Shown: positions 1 to 6,854, numbered from the stretch's first letter. The stretch: 7,081 bases of DNA from an uncultured Acidaminococcus sp. (GCA_900770265.1 CAAGJR010000119.1:1-7081), one strand, 5' to 3'. The notes: generated by a model from the letters alone, not told the origin. A program made the numbers and translations.

Positions 1-487
1 ATCACACACATGATGACATTCAAAGAAGCATTTTCGCCCCCAAAGAAAGCCAGCGTCTGTTCAGCAATCATTTTCCCTGCACCGGTCTTATCCAGAGCAA
101 CCCCAAGGGTAGCAATGAATCCGACTGTCAGCAAAACATCCCAACCAGTGTTCTTCAGCGTTTGCTTGTAATCGATGGTCTTGGTGACAAACAGGATGGA
201 AGCACCTATCAACGCTACATTCGCGATGTTCAGATACTTATTAAACGGAGCAAACCCACACAGGATAAATCCCAGGATGCAAAGGAGCAAAGTTCCAATG
301 GCAATGGCCTGTTTCCGTTTCGATGCCTGCGGTATACTTTCCGCTGCATCCAGCTTGCTGGAAGATTTGGCAAACTCATTTCCATCATCAAAATAAGGAC
401 TGAAGTCAATGCCATGGGAAATACCCGCCCGATAAACAGGATCATGGTAATCACGGCAATGATCAGACAGACGGTAATCTCACTCAT
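1..487 (-). pseudogene. Anion/dicarboxylate permease (SLC13/ArsB-like), internally deleted and frameshifted, runs off left edge
   Basis: An ATG at 487-485 with a good ribosome binding site (GGGAGG read on the minus strand, 495-500) opens a typical permease N-terminus: MSEITVCLIIAVITMILF, then FPMALT. This frame soon becomes non-membrane sequence (YRRHRNGNRP) and ends near 230. A second frame, open from about 479 to the window edge, reads DFSPYFDDGNEF (from about 407), a hydrophilic loop, a membrane segment (IAIGTLLLCILGFILCGF), then GWDVLLTVGFIATLGVALDKTGAGKMIAEQ. The last part resembles the C-terminal repeat of the SLC13/ArsB permeases. About one complete membrane half appears to be missing between the two parts, and the second frame has no ATG, GTG or TTG start near the junction. 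I infer an internal deletion with a frame change at about 405-425. The family call comes from recalled motifs; exact substrate unknown. A sequencing error could explain the frame change but not the missing middle. Confidence 0.68.
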
Positions 488-546
488 TCCGACGCCTCCC
501 TACTTGTATTCACTCCATCAGAATACGCGCAATTTTTAGTTTATTC

Positions 547-575
547 ATTATAGTCATTCCTGCAGGTCATCTACT
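547..575 (-). promoter_or_regulatory. Candidate promoter of the broken permease gene
   Basis: Read on the minus strand, a perfect -10 hexamer TATAAT lies at 552-547. At 17 nt spacing the -35 position (575-570) reads AGTAGA, a poor match. It sits about 60 nt upstream of the permease start, in the divergent spacer. The call depends mainly on the -10 box. Confidence 0.35.
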
Positions 576-681
576 TCGCATCATACCATCTCAAAAGGCT
601 GCGTCAACGTAACTTGAAAAACTAGGGAAGATTGCCCCTGCATTCTTAGTTTTTTGATACGATATGCAAACTTTTTCCCAG

Positions 682-710
682 TTTACTTTCTTTTGTTGTT
701 TTTTTATGAT
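682..710 (+). promoter_or_regulatory. Candidate sigma-70 promoter for the AraC-family gene
   Basis: TTTACT (682-687, four of six matches to TTGACA) and TATGAT (705-710, five of six matches to TATAAT) are separated by exactly 17 nt. Transcription would start near 717, just upstream of the GGAGGAG ribosome binding site at 731-737. This placement argues against translation starting at the earlier TTG at 654, which would lie upstream of the transcript. Confidence 0.5.
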
Positions 711-730
711 GGAAGAAAAGACAGTTGGAA

Positions 731-737
731 GGAGGAG
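731..737 (+). promoter_or_regulatory. Ribosome binding site that decides the TTG start at 747
   Basis: GGAGGAG is followed by 9 nt and then an in-frame TTG at 747. No in-frame ATG or GTG exists at the front of this reading frame, and the TTG at 654 has no such site. The start at 747 is therefore preferred. Confidence 0.6.
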
Positions 738-746
738 CCTAGTCCA

Positions 747-1562
747 TTGATCCAGTATGCTGCCTATTGGGGCACTCATAACGTCAATCCACATCCCCAT
801 CTTCATGACAAATTTGAAATCTATCTAAGCATGAATAATCATGGTGATTTTTTCTTGCAGGAGACACGGTATCCATTAAAAATCGGAAAGCTATTCCTGA
901 TCCAACCCTTTCAGATCCATCATGGTTTTTCAGCAGCAGGAGAAGAAACCTCTCGCTATGTGATACAGTTCACACCAGAAATGCTGCATTTATTTTCCAC
1001 CCCAACCACAGACCTGGTAACTCTTTTCCAAAAAGCGCCAAATACATTGCAACTGGACCATCAGGAATTAGGTCCCATCTGCCATCTTTGGGAAGGACTT
1101 TTGCCATCTCGTGCCAGTGCGTTCGGCAAAGATCTGCAGCAAAACATTCTTTTTGCTGAACTGCTGCTGCGTCTGTCACGTATCCTCCACAAAGCAGGTC
1201 CCGCTCAAATAAAAGAACCGACGCCTGCTGACCAGATTATGGCGCAGATATTACAATATATCCATCAAAATTATACCCGGGACCTTTCTCTGGACGAAAT
1301 TGCCAAAGCCCTTTACCTCAGCCGTTCCCATTTATGCAAGCTATTTAAAGAACACACCGGATTTACCATTGGTAACTATATAACCATCTATCGTCTGCAG
1401 CTCGCCTGTTCCCTGTTGGAAAAAGGCATCAAAGTGAGAGATGTAGGGGAAGCAGTTGGATTCCAGACGTATTCACACTTCATCCGCACTTTTACTGAAA
1501 AACTGGGAGAATCTCCCAAGAAATTCAGTCAACACCATCAAACAATGCTTGATGGAAAATAA
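747..1562 (+). CDS. AraC-family transcriptional regulator
   Basis: A DNA-binding regulator of about 271 residues, the usual size for the family. An N-terminal cupin-like sensing domain begins right after the start: a His-rich strand (NPHPHLHDKFEIYL, about residues 14-27), then GKLFLIQPFQIHHGF. The C-terminal domain (about 162-260) has the two AraC helix-turn-helix units: LSLDEIAKALYLSRSHLCKLF (about 180-200), and VRDVGEAVGF followed by YSHFIRTFTEKLGESPKKF, the family's signature end. The effector cannot be read from sequence. The reading frame stays open upstream to a TTG at 654, but that extension is an unusual hydrophobic stretch (FFPVYFLLLFFY) overlapping the likely promoter, so I reject it. 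The gene is divergent from the broken permease and tail-to-tail with the dehydrogenase operon. Its natural target is thus more likely the permease, though control of the operon is possible. Its base composition is visibly more AT-rich than the operon's. Confidence 0.9.
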   Translation: MIQYAAYWGTHNVNPHPHLHDKFEIYLSMNNHGDFFLQETRYPLKIGKLFLIQPFQIHHGFSAAGEETSRYVIQFTPEMLHLFSTPTTDLVTLFQKAPNTLQLDHQELGPICHLWEGLLPSRASAFGKDLQQNILFAELLLRLSRILHKAGPAQIKEPTPADQIMAQILQYIHQNYTRDLSLDEIAKALYLSRSHLCKLFKEHTGFTIGNYITIYRLQLACSLLEKGIKVRDVGEAVGFQTYSHFIRTFTEKLGESPKKFSQHHQTMLDGK

Positions 1563-1575
1563 ATGATTGAAATGC

Positions 1576-1617
1576 AAAAAAGGTCGTACAACCACGAACC
1601 GATGGTTGTACGACTTT
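1576..1617. terminator. Bidirectional intrinsic terminator between convergent genes
   Basis: A perfect 12-bp inverted repeat, GTCGTACAACCA (1583-1594) and TGGTTGTACGAC (1603-1614), has an 8-nt loop. It can be extended by a G-T pair and A-T pairs outward. Read on the minus strand it is followed by CTTTTTT, a good terminator for the five-gene operon about 34 nt past its last stop. Read on the plus strand it is followed by TTTCGTTG, a weaker U-rich tail for the AraC gene, about 20 nt past its stop. Confidence 0.85.
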
Positions 1618-1647
1618 CGTTGTATCAATGGTTTCCCCTGCCCCCCC

Positions 1648-2790
1648 TCAAATCTTCGCCTTGAAACGGTCATAATGGAGGGCCGACAGGTCGATGTCCG
1701 TCTTCTTTTCAGCGATCAACATGGCTAACTGATTTCCTACGGCAGGCCCGATACCAAAACCGTGTCCGGTAAAACCGCAGGCCAGGATCATACCGGGTAC
1801 TTCCTCCACGGTGCCCAGCACCGGCACCTTATCGGCGCACTGGTCTTCCACCCCGGCCCAGGTCCGGACGATTTTGGCGTCCTGCAGATCCGGGAAGTAT
1901 TTCATGATGCCTCGGCAGATGGCCGGTGCAGTCATGCTGTAGTTGGTCTTGGAATTGGGCTTGCCCACAGGGTCGATGGTAAACCCTTCCAGCCCGCAGT
2001 CGCCGCCGAATACGAAGGAACCGTGCTTGGTCTGGTGCCCGTAGAAGTCGGCTTCGGCGGTACCCAGCATCTGGTCGAACATATGGGGTTCGGCTTCGGT
2101 GACCAGGGCTTCGATGATGATATCCTTCATAGGTACATCGATGCCCACGGTCTGAGCCAGGAACCGGCTGGCATAGCCGGCAGCCACCATGATGGTATCC
2201 CCTTCGTACACGGCGCCGCTTTCGGTGATGGCCTGGCGCAACTGCCCCTTGATCTTCCGCAGACGCACCACCTTATCCCCGCTGATGAAGTGGACGCCCA
2301 GCCGCCGGGCTGCCACGTAGAAGCCCAGGGTGGTGGTCAGGGGGTTGGCATGGCCGTCGGTGGGACACCAGCTGGCGCCGATGACTTCATCGGACAGGTA
2401 GGGGTTGATCTCCCGCACCTGTTTGCCGTCGATCATGGTGACGCCCACGCCGCAGGCACTGGCGGAATCGGCCAGTTTTTTCAGGATTTCCAGGTGTTTC
2501 GGGGTCTTGCCCAGCCGCAGGTTCCCGTCCTGGTGGTATTCGCAGTCCACACCCAGTTCTTCGGACAGGTGAGGCCAGATGTTCTTGACGCCGTACATCA
2601 TGAGCGGCAGTTCCCGGGGATCACGGCCCGATTGCCGCACGCCTCCCCCGTTCCGGGAAGAGGCCCCATTACCGATGCTCTTGTCCCCTTCCAGCACCAG
2701 GACGCTGACACCCCGTTTCGCCAGGTAATAAGCGGTGGAACAGCCGATGATACCGGCCCCGACGATGACAACTTCTGCTGTGTTCTTCAT
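1648..2790 (-). CDS. FAD-dependent amine dehydrogenase, DAO family (sarcosine oxidase beta / HcnC-like)
   Basis: The catalytic subunit: it probably oxidises an amino acid or secondary amine to the imine with FAD. At 380 residues it has the usual size for this family. The N-terminal Rossmann motif is VVIVGAGIIG (GAGIIG at 11-16), with the acidic Glu at 34 ending the second beta strand. The flavin-contact segment GASSRNGGGVRQ follows at 42-53, DGHANPLTTTLGFYVAARRLG at 145-165, WAG at 311-313, and the C-terminal FAD-binding GFTGHGFGIGPAVG at 339-352. There is no signal peptide or membrane segment, so it is cytoplasmic. The start overlaps the preceding gene's stop by four bases (ATGA, 2787-2790) and has GGAGG 7 nt upstream, indicating translational coupling. 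Relatives include sarcosine oxidase beta, opine oxidase B, HcnC and the D-hydroxyproline dehydrogenase catalytic subunit. Which substrate applies cannot be decided here. Confidence 0.9.
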   Translation of the reverse strand: MKNTAEVVIVGAGIIGCSTAYYLAKRGVSVLVLEGDKSIGNGASSRNGGGVRQSGRDPRELPLMMYGVKNIWPHLSEELGVDCEYHQDGNLRLGKTPKHLEILKKLADSASACGVGVTMIDGKQVREINPYLSDEVIGASWCPTDGHANPLTTTLGFYVAARRLGVHFISGDKVVRLRKIKGQLRQAITESGAVYEGDTIMVAAGYASRFLAQTVGIDVPMKDIIIEALVTEAEPHMFDQMLGTAEADFYGHQTKHGSFVFGGDCGLEGFTIDPVGKPNSKTNYSMTAPAICRGIMKYFPDLQDAKIVRTWAGVEDQCADKVPVLGTVEEVPGMILACGFTGHGFGIGPAVGNQLAMLIAEKKTDIDLSALHYDRFKAKI

Positions 2791-3119
2791 TTGCGGGCCT
2801 CCGTTCCTTCACTGGCAAAGATCTTCATTTCCAGGGGCCGCATGGGCGCCCGGGACGTGGCCGGATCCAGTTCGGCCGGGCTCACTTTCATTTCCCGGGC
2901 CATGATGCCCTTCACCAGTTTCGCACAGGTCTGGCCCTGGCAGAGGCCCATCCCCGACCGCAGGTACCGGCGCATTTCCGTCATGGTGAAGATACCGTCG
3001 TGGACGGCCCGCCGGATTTCTCCCTTGGTCACTTCTTCGCAGCGGCAGATGATCAGGTCATCATCGGGCTGCGGTACGAATTCTCCCAACTCTCTCGAAC
3101 GATCTATCGGTTTTCCCAT
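2787..3119 (-). CDS. Small BFD-type [2Fe-2S] protein, electron-transfer subunit
   Basis: A 110-residue protein with the bacterioferritin-associated ferredoxin (Fer2_BFD) cysteine pattern: Cys25 and Cys27 in IICRCEEV, then Cys60 and Cys65 in GLCQGQTCAKLV, giving CxC-x32-CxxxxC. These should bind one [2Fe-2S] cluster. In HcnB and opine oxidase A this module forms the C-terminal part of the large FAD subunit; here it is a separate gene directly after that subunit, 56 nt downstream. It is translationally coupled to the amine dehydrogenase, which fits an electron bridge between the catalytic flavin and the large subunit. The start has only a modest upstream site (GAGG about 10 nt before ATG). The residues after about 80 (rich in Pro, Arg and Glu) show no recognisable motif. 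Confidence 0.85.
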   Translation of the reverse strand: MGKPIDRSRELGEFVPQPDDDLIICRCEEVTKGEIRRAVHDGIFTMTEMRRYLRSGMGLCQGQTCAKLVKGIMAREMKVSPAELDPATSRAPMRPLEMKIFASEGTEARK

Positions 3120-3175
3120 AAGTCACGGACCTCTTTTCTTTTTCCGGAATCTCTTTTACAAAGAAGCAGCCACCC

Positions 3176-4759
3176 TTAGACGGTCTTGAAGAATCTGGCC
3201 TTCATGGCATAGGCGATGGGCACTTTCATAGTCAGCAGGCTGGTCTTATCGAAGGCGGGCAGGGATTTCACGGCCACCACTTCGGCGTCGCAGACCTTCT
3301 GCCCGTTCCGCCCCAGGGCGATGCCTTTGGCACCCACCGCCGGAAGGGGCAGGAATTCGTAGGGCAGGGTGATCTCAGCCGTCCCTTCTGCTTTCTTTTC
3401 CTGCAGAAGGAAGATGGCCTGGCCGGGGCAGCTGGCTACGCACAGGCCGCAGCCCAGGCACTTGGCGTCTCTTTCCAGGCTGGGCAGGGCCGTAATGTTG
3501 CTGCCCACCTTGATGCAGTGAGCGGGGCATACGTCCTGGCAGGGGTTACAGGGGATGTTCTGGGTACATTCGATTACCGGATGGATGGTTTCTCCCTCGC
3601 TGACCCCCGGGAACCGGATGATTTCCTCATCGGTCACATAGCCTTTCTGCAGCAGGTTCGTGGAAATGGGGATGCCTTCCTCCGTTTCCGTGATATTCTT
3701 GCCCCGGTTCTTGGGAGCGAACATGCCCTGCCGCAGGCCATCCAGCGCTGCATCCAGCCCCTTCAGGGTTTCTGTTTCCTCTGCTTCGCTGGTATAGCCC
3801 AGGTATTCCGCTGCCAGTTCCCCGGCCATCCGGCCTTCGATCATGGCCGAGCTGGCTTCTTCGATGCCGGATACATCCCCGGCCACGAACAGTCCAGGAA
3901 TGGAGGTCCGTCCATATTCATCGCAGATGGGCACCTGTCCGCCCCGTTTGGGGTTGTCTTCCATGTCGCAGCCGGCCATCTTCAGCAGCTGGGACATGGG
4001 AGAAAGCCCTACGGCCACGCAGATGGTATCCACGTCGAAATGTTTTTCCGTACCCGGAATGAACTGGAAATGACTGTCCACCTGAGCGATGGTGACGCCG
4101 GTCACATGATCCGTGCCTTCCGCCTTCTTGATGGTATGGGAGGTATAGAAGGGAACCCCCGTCCGGGCCACCTTGGCCGCATGGACGCCGTAGCCCCCAA
4201 TCTTGGGTGCCGCATCCACCAGGGCCACCACGTCGCAGCCCGCCTGCAGCAGCTGGAAGCTGACCACCAGACCCACATTGCCGGAGCCCAACATCAAAAT
4301 CTTCTTGCCGGGCCGCACCCCATACAGGTTCATCAGGGTCTGGGCCGCCCCGGCGCCCATGACGCCCGGCAGGTTCCAGCCCTCAAAGGGGACCATGTTT
4401 TCCGAAGCCCCGGTGGCGATGATCACCGTATCCCCCTTGATGTGGAAGATTTCCTCGCCCATCCGGTACACCACTTCTTTATCCTGGTACAGGCCGATGA
4501 CCGTGGCGTTCAGGATGACCTGCACCCCGGCCGCATCAGCTTCCGCCAGCAGTTCCTGGCCGATCCGGAAGCCCCGGATTTTGGCCTTGTGTTCCTTGGA
4601 ACCGAAAAATTTATGGATCTGTTTGAACAGCTGGCCGCCGGGACGGGCGTTTTCGTCCAGGACAACCACCTTCAGGCCCTTCTTCGCGGCCTGGATGGCG
4701 GCGGAAAGACCGGAAGGCCCTGCGCCCACGATGACCAGATCATATCGTACCATTTGCAT
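3176..4759 (-). CDS. FAD/NAD(P) oxidoreductase with C-terminal two-cluster ferredoxin domain (HcnB / opine oxidase A-like)
   Basis: The large electron-transfer subunit, 527 residues. The FAD Rossmann motif is VIVGAGPSG (9-17), with the acidic end at VVLDE (33-36) and GGQL at 41-44. TVIIATG is at 111-117. A second dinucleotide site is ILMLGSGNVG (154-163), and the C-terminal FAD motif is GLFVAGD at 289-295. Instead of ending near 470 with a BFD module, as HcnB-like proteins do, it continues into an Fe-S domain. Cysteines at 398, 404, 407, 411 and 415 (IPCNPCQDVCPAHC) form the first group, and CLGCGLCVASCP (Cys434, 437, 440, 444) a classical [4Fe-4S] set. The first group has non-standard spacing, so its ligands are uncertain. 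Two clusters are likely, making ferredoxin or another low-potential carrier a plausible partner. GGGGAG lies about 9 nt before the ATG; M3 is an alternative start. The gap from the upstream Fer2 gene is only 32 nt. Confidence 0.88.
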   Translation of the reverse strand: MQMVRYDLVIVGAGPSGLSAAIQAAKKGLKVVVLDENARPGGQLFKQIHKFFGSKEHKAKIRGFRIGQELLAEADAAGVQVILNATVIGLYQDKEVVYRMGEEIFHIKGDTVIIATGASENMVPFEGWNLPGVMGAGAAQTLMNLYGVRPGKKILMLGSGNVGLVVSFQLLQAGCDVVALVDAAPKIGGYGVHAAKVARTGVPFYTSHTIKKAEGTDHVTGVTIAQVDSHFQFIPGTEKHFDVDTICVAVGLSPMSQLLKMAGCDMEDNPKRGGQVPICDEYGRTSIPGLFVAGDVSGIEEASSAMIEGRMAGELAAEYLGYTSEAEETETLKGLDAALDGLRQGMFAPKNRGKNITETEEGIPISTNLLQKGYVTDEEIIRFPGVSEGETIHPVIECTQNIPCNPCQDVCPAHCIKVGSNITALPSLERDAKCLGCGLCVASCPGQAIFLLQEKKAEGTAEITLPYEFLPLPAVGAKGIALGRNGQKVCDAEVVAVKSLPAFDKTSLLTMKVPIAYAMKARFFKTV

Positions 4760-4791
4760 GTTCCATCTCTCCCCTCTGTGTGCTGCTGTTG

Positions 4792-5166
4792 CTACTTCTT
4801 AATAGCTGTACCCTGCTGGTCGAACGGAAGCGGGCTGACCCCATATTGGGTCTGGACCTTCATCCCCGCTTTCAGAGGAGTCATACAGGTGCGGATATTG
4901 GGCTTGCCATCCACGATCATGACGCAATCGGTACAGCGCCCGATGGCACAGAAGATGCCTCTGGGCTTGTGCTGCTTCTGGGTGTACCGGTGGATTATCA
5001 CCCCGGCCGCCTTCAGGGCGGCCGCGATGGGTTCTCCTTCATAGCCTTTCAATGTCTTTCCGTCGAAAGTGAATTCCACGATTTTCTTGTCTTCGTTCTG
5101 CAGCCCCAGGATCGGATGGACCAGGATACGGGTTGCTTCTTCCAGTTCTCCTTCTTTTTCACTCAT
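4792..5166 (-). CDS. [2Fe-2S] subunit, Fer2_4 family (HcnA / sarcosine oxidase alpha N-domain-like)
   Basis: A 124-residue protein whose core (about 28-110) matches the plant-type-like ferredoxin module found at the N-terminus of sarcosine oxidase alpha and as HcnA. It has IVEFTFDGKTLKGYEGEPIAAAL (28-50), then the cluster motif with Cys73, Cys78, Cys81 and Cys94 (FCAIGRCTDCVMIVDGKPN, then RTCMTPL), i.e. CxxxxCxxC-x12-C. The glycine-rich flank and the MTPLKAGMKVQTQYG ending are typical. It should hold one [2Fe-2S] cluster and dock on the large FAD subunit encoded next. About 25 acidic residues precede the core; the start is supported by GGGGAG 8 nt upstream. No signal peptide is visible. It lies 50 nt after the symporter stop with no hairpin between, consistent with co-transcription. 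Confidence 0.88.
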   Translation of the reverse strand: MSEKEGELEEATRILVHPILGLQNEDKKIVEFTFDGKTLKGYEGEPIAAALKAAGVIIHRYTQKQHKPRGIFCAIGRCTDCVMIVDGKPNIRTCMTPLKAGMKVQTQYGVSPLPFDQQGTAIKK

Positions 5167-5216
5167 GGTTCTGTCTCCCCTTTATGCTTCAACTGTGATG
5201 CAATTGCAAAATACCT

Positions 5217-6647
5217 TCAGTTTTTGGCCATGGCCGGTACGGCAGTAGCTGCAGGTTTTGCAGCCTTGGCCGGTGCATATTCCATAAACGGATGCCAGGT
5301 ACCCAGCAGCTTCGGTACGAAGGCAAATGCCAGGGCAAGCCCCGTTACCACAACTGCTACATTCATATACCCGAACTTCAGGATCCAGTAGGGCATCATG
5401 GCCGTCAGGACACCGCCACCCAAAGCCCAGTCCGTAAAAGGACTGATCATGGCCGTGACTTCCAGCGCATCGGATTTCAGTTCCGGATCACAGGTCTTCA
5501 GCAGCAGCATACCGGTGGCAAATACGCCAGTGGCCGTACCGTAATGGATCATGTTGTATTCGAACCAGTCTTCTCCATAGAAGTGACGGACAAACCAGAT
5601 ATGGCCGAAAAACATCACAGCCATCATTACGCCCTGCTGGATGATCAGCGGTACGGCAAACTTCACGACCACAGGGATGTTCACGGAAGCCACAGCCCCG
5701 GTGACCAGCAGTTCCAGGCAGATGCCCTGGATGCGGCTCATGGTGGCCCGGTCCAGGCAATCCTTCCAGGAGGTCCGGTTCATGATTTCCCGCATGATGA
5801 GCCCGGCGAACAGGGCCGTTACATACCAGGTAATGGAAACGTGCAGGTAGGTTTTCAGCAGCATCTTACCGATCCAGCCAAAGAATACGGCCACACACAG
5901 GATGGCGAAATGGAAAGCCAGAGAATCGATGACGCCGTTTTCAATGGTGGCACGGGAAGCCACCGGCCGTTCGTCAGCCGCATAGATTTCGTGGGCTTCC
6001 GCTTTCAGGGAAGCTTTGCTTTCATGGAAATAATGGGTCCAGCCCTTGCGCACGGCGATGTTGATCAGGATCATGCCGCTGACCACGCCCCAGATCAGGC
6101 CGATGGTGGCAGAAGTAATGGAAAGAGACGCCCCGTCTGCCCAGCCCAGTTCTTCAAAGACCTGTGCCATGCCGCCGGCAGTCCCATGGCCGCCCAGCCA
6201 GCCTTCTTCCACGATGCAGCTGAACAGTGGATCCACATGGAACAGCGGTATCAGGATGAACAGGCTCAGCAACATGGGGATGGCGTATTGCATCAGCGAA
6301 GACATCCATTCAAAAGAAATCCCGCTGGCCACTTTCTTTAGGGTGCTCTTTCCGCTGCGAGTGCTGTTGAACAGCAGCATGGGCGCAAACACGAAGGTAA
6401 TCAGACGACCGGAGAAGCCAGCCCAGGTGGTGGTCACTTCTTTGGGAATGATACCCAGGAAGAAGGGTCCCATGGCCAGACCGATCAGCCCGGCAACCAG
6501 AGAAGCCGGTATATGATATTTCCGCAGGAATCCGATCTTCAACCGAATGATCGTCCCTACAATCAACAGGATTCCCAGCAGGGAAAAATCCAGCACCAGG
6601 GAATCCAACATTCCCCCGTTCAATGCAACGATCTTTGGCATCATCAT
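5217..6647 (-). CDS. gltS: Na+/glutamate symporter family (ESS, GltS-type) transporter
   Basis: An integral membrane transporter of 476 residues, longer than E. coli GltS (about 401). It has the family's two-repeat design: an N-terminal segment LVLDFSLLGILLIVGTIIR (17-35), HIPASLVAGLIGLAMGP (45-61), then the conserved hairpin-loop signature GGHGTAGG (152-159) with SATIGLIWGVVSGMILIN. The second half has MIHYGTATGVFATGMLLLK (366-384) and SPFTDWALGGGVLTAMMPYW. A hydrophilic loop lies at about 203-237, and the tail after 456 is Ala/Pro/Lys-rich. Three consecutive ATGs (6647, 6644, 6641) could start it. AAGGGAGGGG ends 3 nt before the first, so either of the first two is plausible. It is the first gene of the operon and presumably supplies the dehydrogenase substrate. 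Glutamate is the known family substrate, but this longer subgroup may carry a related compound. Confidence 0.88.
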   Translation of the reverse strand: MMMPKIVALNGGMLDSLVLDFSLLGILLIVGTIIRLKIGFLRKYHIPASLVAGLIGLAMGPFFLGIIPKEVTTTWAGFSGRLITFVFAPMLLFNSTRSGKSTLKKVASGISFEWMSSLMQYAIPMLLSLFILIPLFHVDPLFSCIVEEGWLGGHGTAGGMAQVFEELGWADGASLSITSATIGLIWGVVSGMILINIAVRKGWTHYFHESKASLKAEAHEIYAADERPVASRATIENGVIDSLAFHFAILCVAVFFGWIGKMLLKTYLHVSITWYVTALFAGLIMREIMNRTSWKDCLDRATMSRIQGICLELLVTGAVASVNIPVVVKFAVPLIIQQGVMMAVMFFGHIWFVRHFYGEDWFEYNMIHYGTATGVFATGMLLLKTCDPELKSDALEVTAMISPFTDWALGGGVLTAMMPYWILKFGYMNVAVVVTGLALAFAFVPKLLGTWHPFMEYAPAKAAKPAATAVPAMAKN

Positions 6648-6754
6648 GTACCCCTCCCTTGAACCATTCAGACCATGCCTTTTCTTCTTTTCTACGCTGT
6701 CTGTGTGTCATTTCCATCGTTATGAAACAATTCATTATCGATTGGATATACCAG

Positions 6755-6783
6755 AGTCTATCACCGGTCTATCAAAAGTTCAA
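6755..6783 (-). promoter_or_regulatory. Weak candidate promoter for the symporter-dehydrogenase operon
   Basis: On the minus strand TTGAAC (6783-6778) and TAGACT (6760-6755) are spaced by 17 nt, each matching four of six consensus bases. A nearby alternative is TTGATA followed after 19 nt by TATATC. It lies about 105 nt upstream of the first ATG, leaving a leader of roughly 100 nt. The leader is AT-rich, so chance matches are likely. Confidence 0.28.
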
Positions 6784-6854
6784 TGTTTTTTTCGAATTGC
6801 ATTTTATATTTTTAATTTATTGTTCGTATTTTAACAGTTATTTCCGGATTTTAC

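Noticed and set aside
162..539. Plus-strand open frame opposite the broken permease
   Set aside because: No ribosome binding site and no family resemblance. The minus strand carries permease-like membrane sequence.
654..746. Hydrophobic N-terminal extension of the AraC regulator
   Set aside because: It overlaps a likely promoter and has no ribosome binding site. The TTG at 747 has a strong one, and the shorter protein fits the usual family length.
1762..3189. Long plus-strand open frame (475 codons) over the DAO and BFD genes
   Set aside because: It lies opposite two genes with clear family motifs and reads as low-complexity His/Gly/Asp/Gln-rich sequence. High GC in the real genes removes stop codons on the other strand.
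3518..5044. Long plus-strand open frame (508 codons) over the large oxidoreductase and Fer2 genes
   Set aside because: Same shadow effect: no recognisable domain and His/Gly/Gln-rich composition. The minus strand holds proteins with FAD and Fe-S motifs.
1648..5166. Annotation as a hydrogen cyanide synthase (hcnABC)
   Set aside because: Gene order and domains match, but they are shared with opine, sarcosine and hydroxyproline dehydrogenases. The separate BFD gene, the ferredoxin domain and the symporter neighbour do not support cyanide formation specifically.
5199..5208. Palindrome TGCAATTGCA between symporter and Fer2 genes as an internal promoter or operator
   Set aside because: The arms are only 5 bp and the possible -10 region collides with the Fer2 ribosome binding site. 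Nothing else suggests a separate transcript.
5292..6341. Plus-strand open frame (349 codons) antisense to the symporter
   Set aside because: Its His/Gln/Asp-rich sequence without motifs is complementary to a well-supported membrane transporter.
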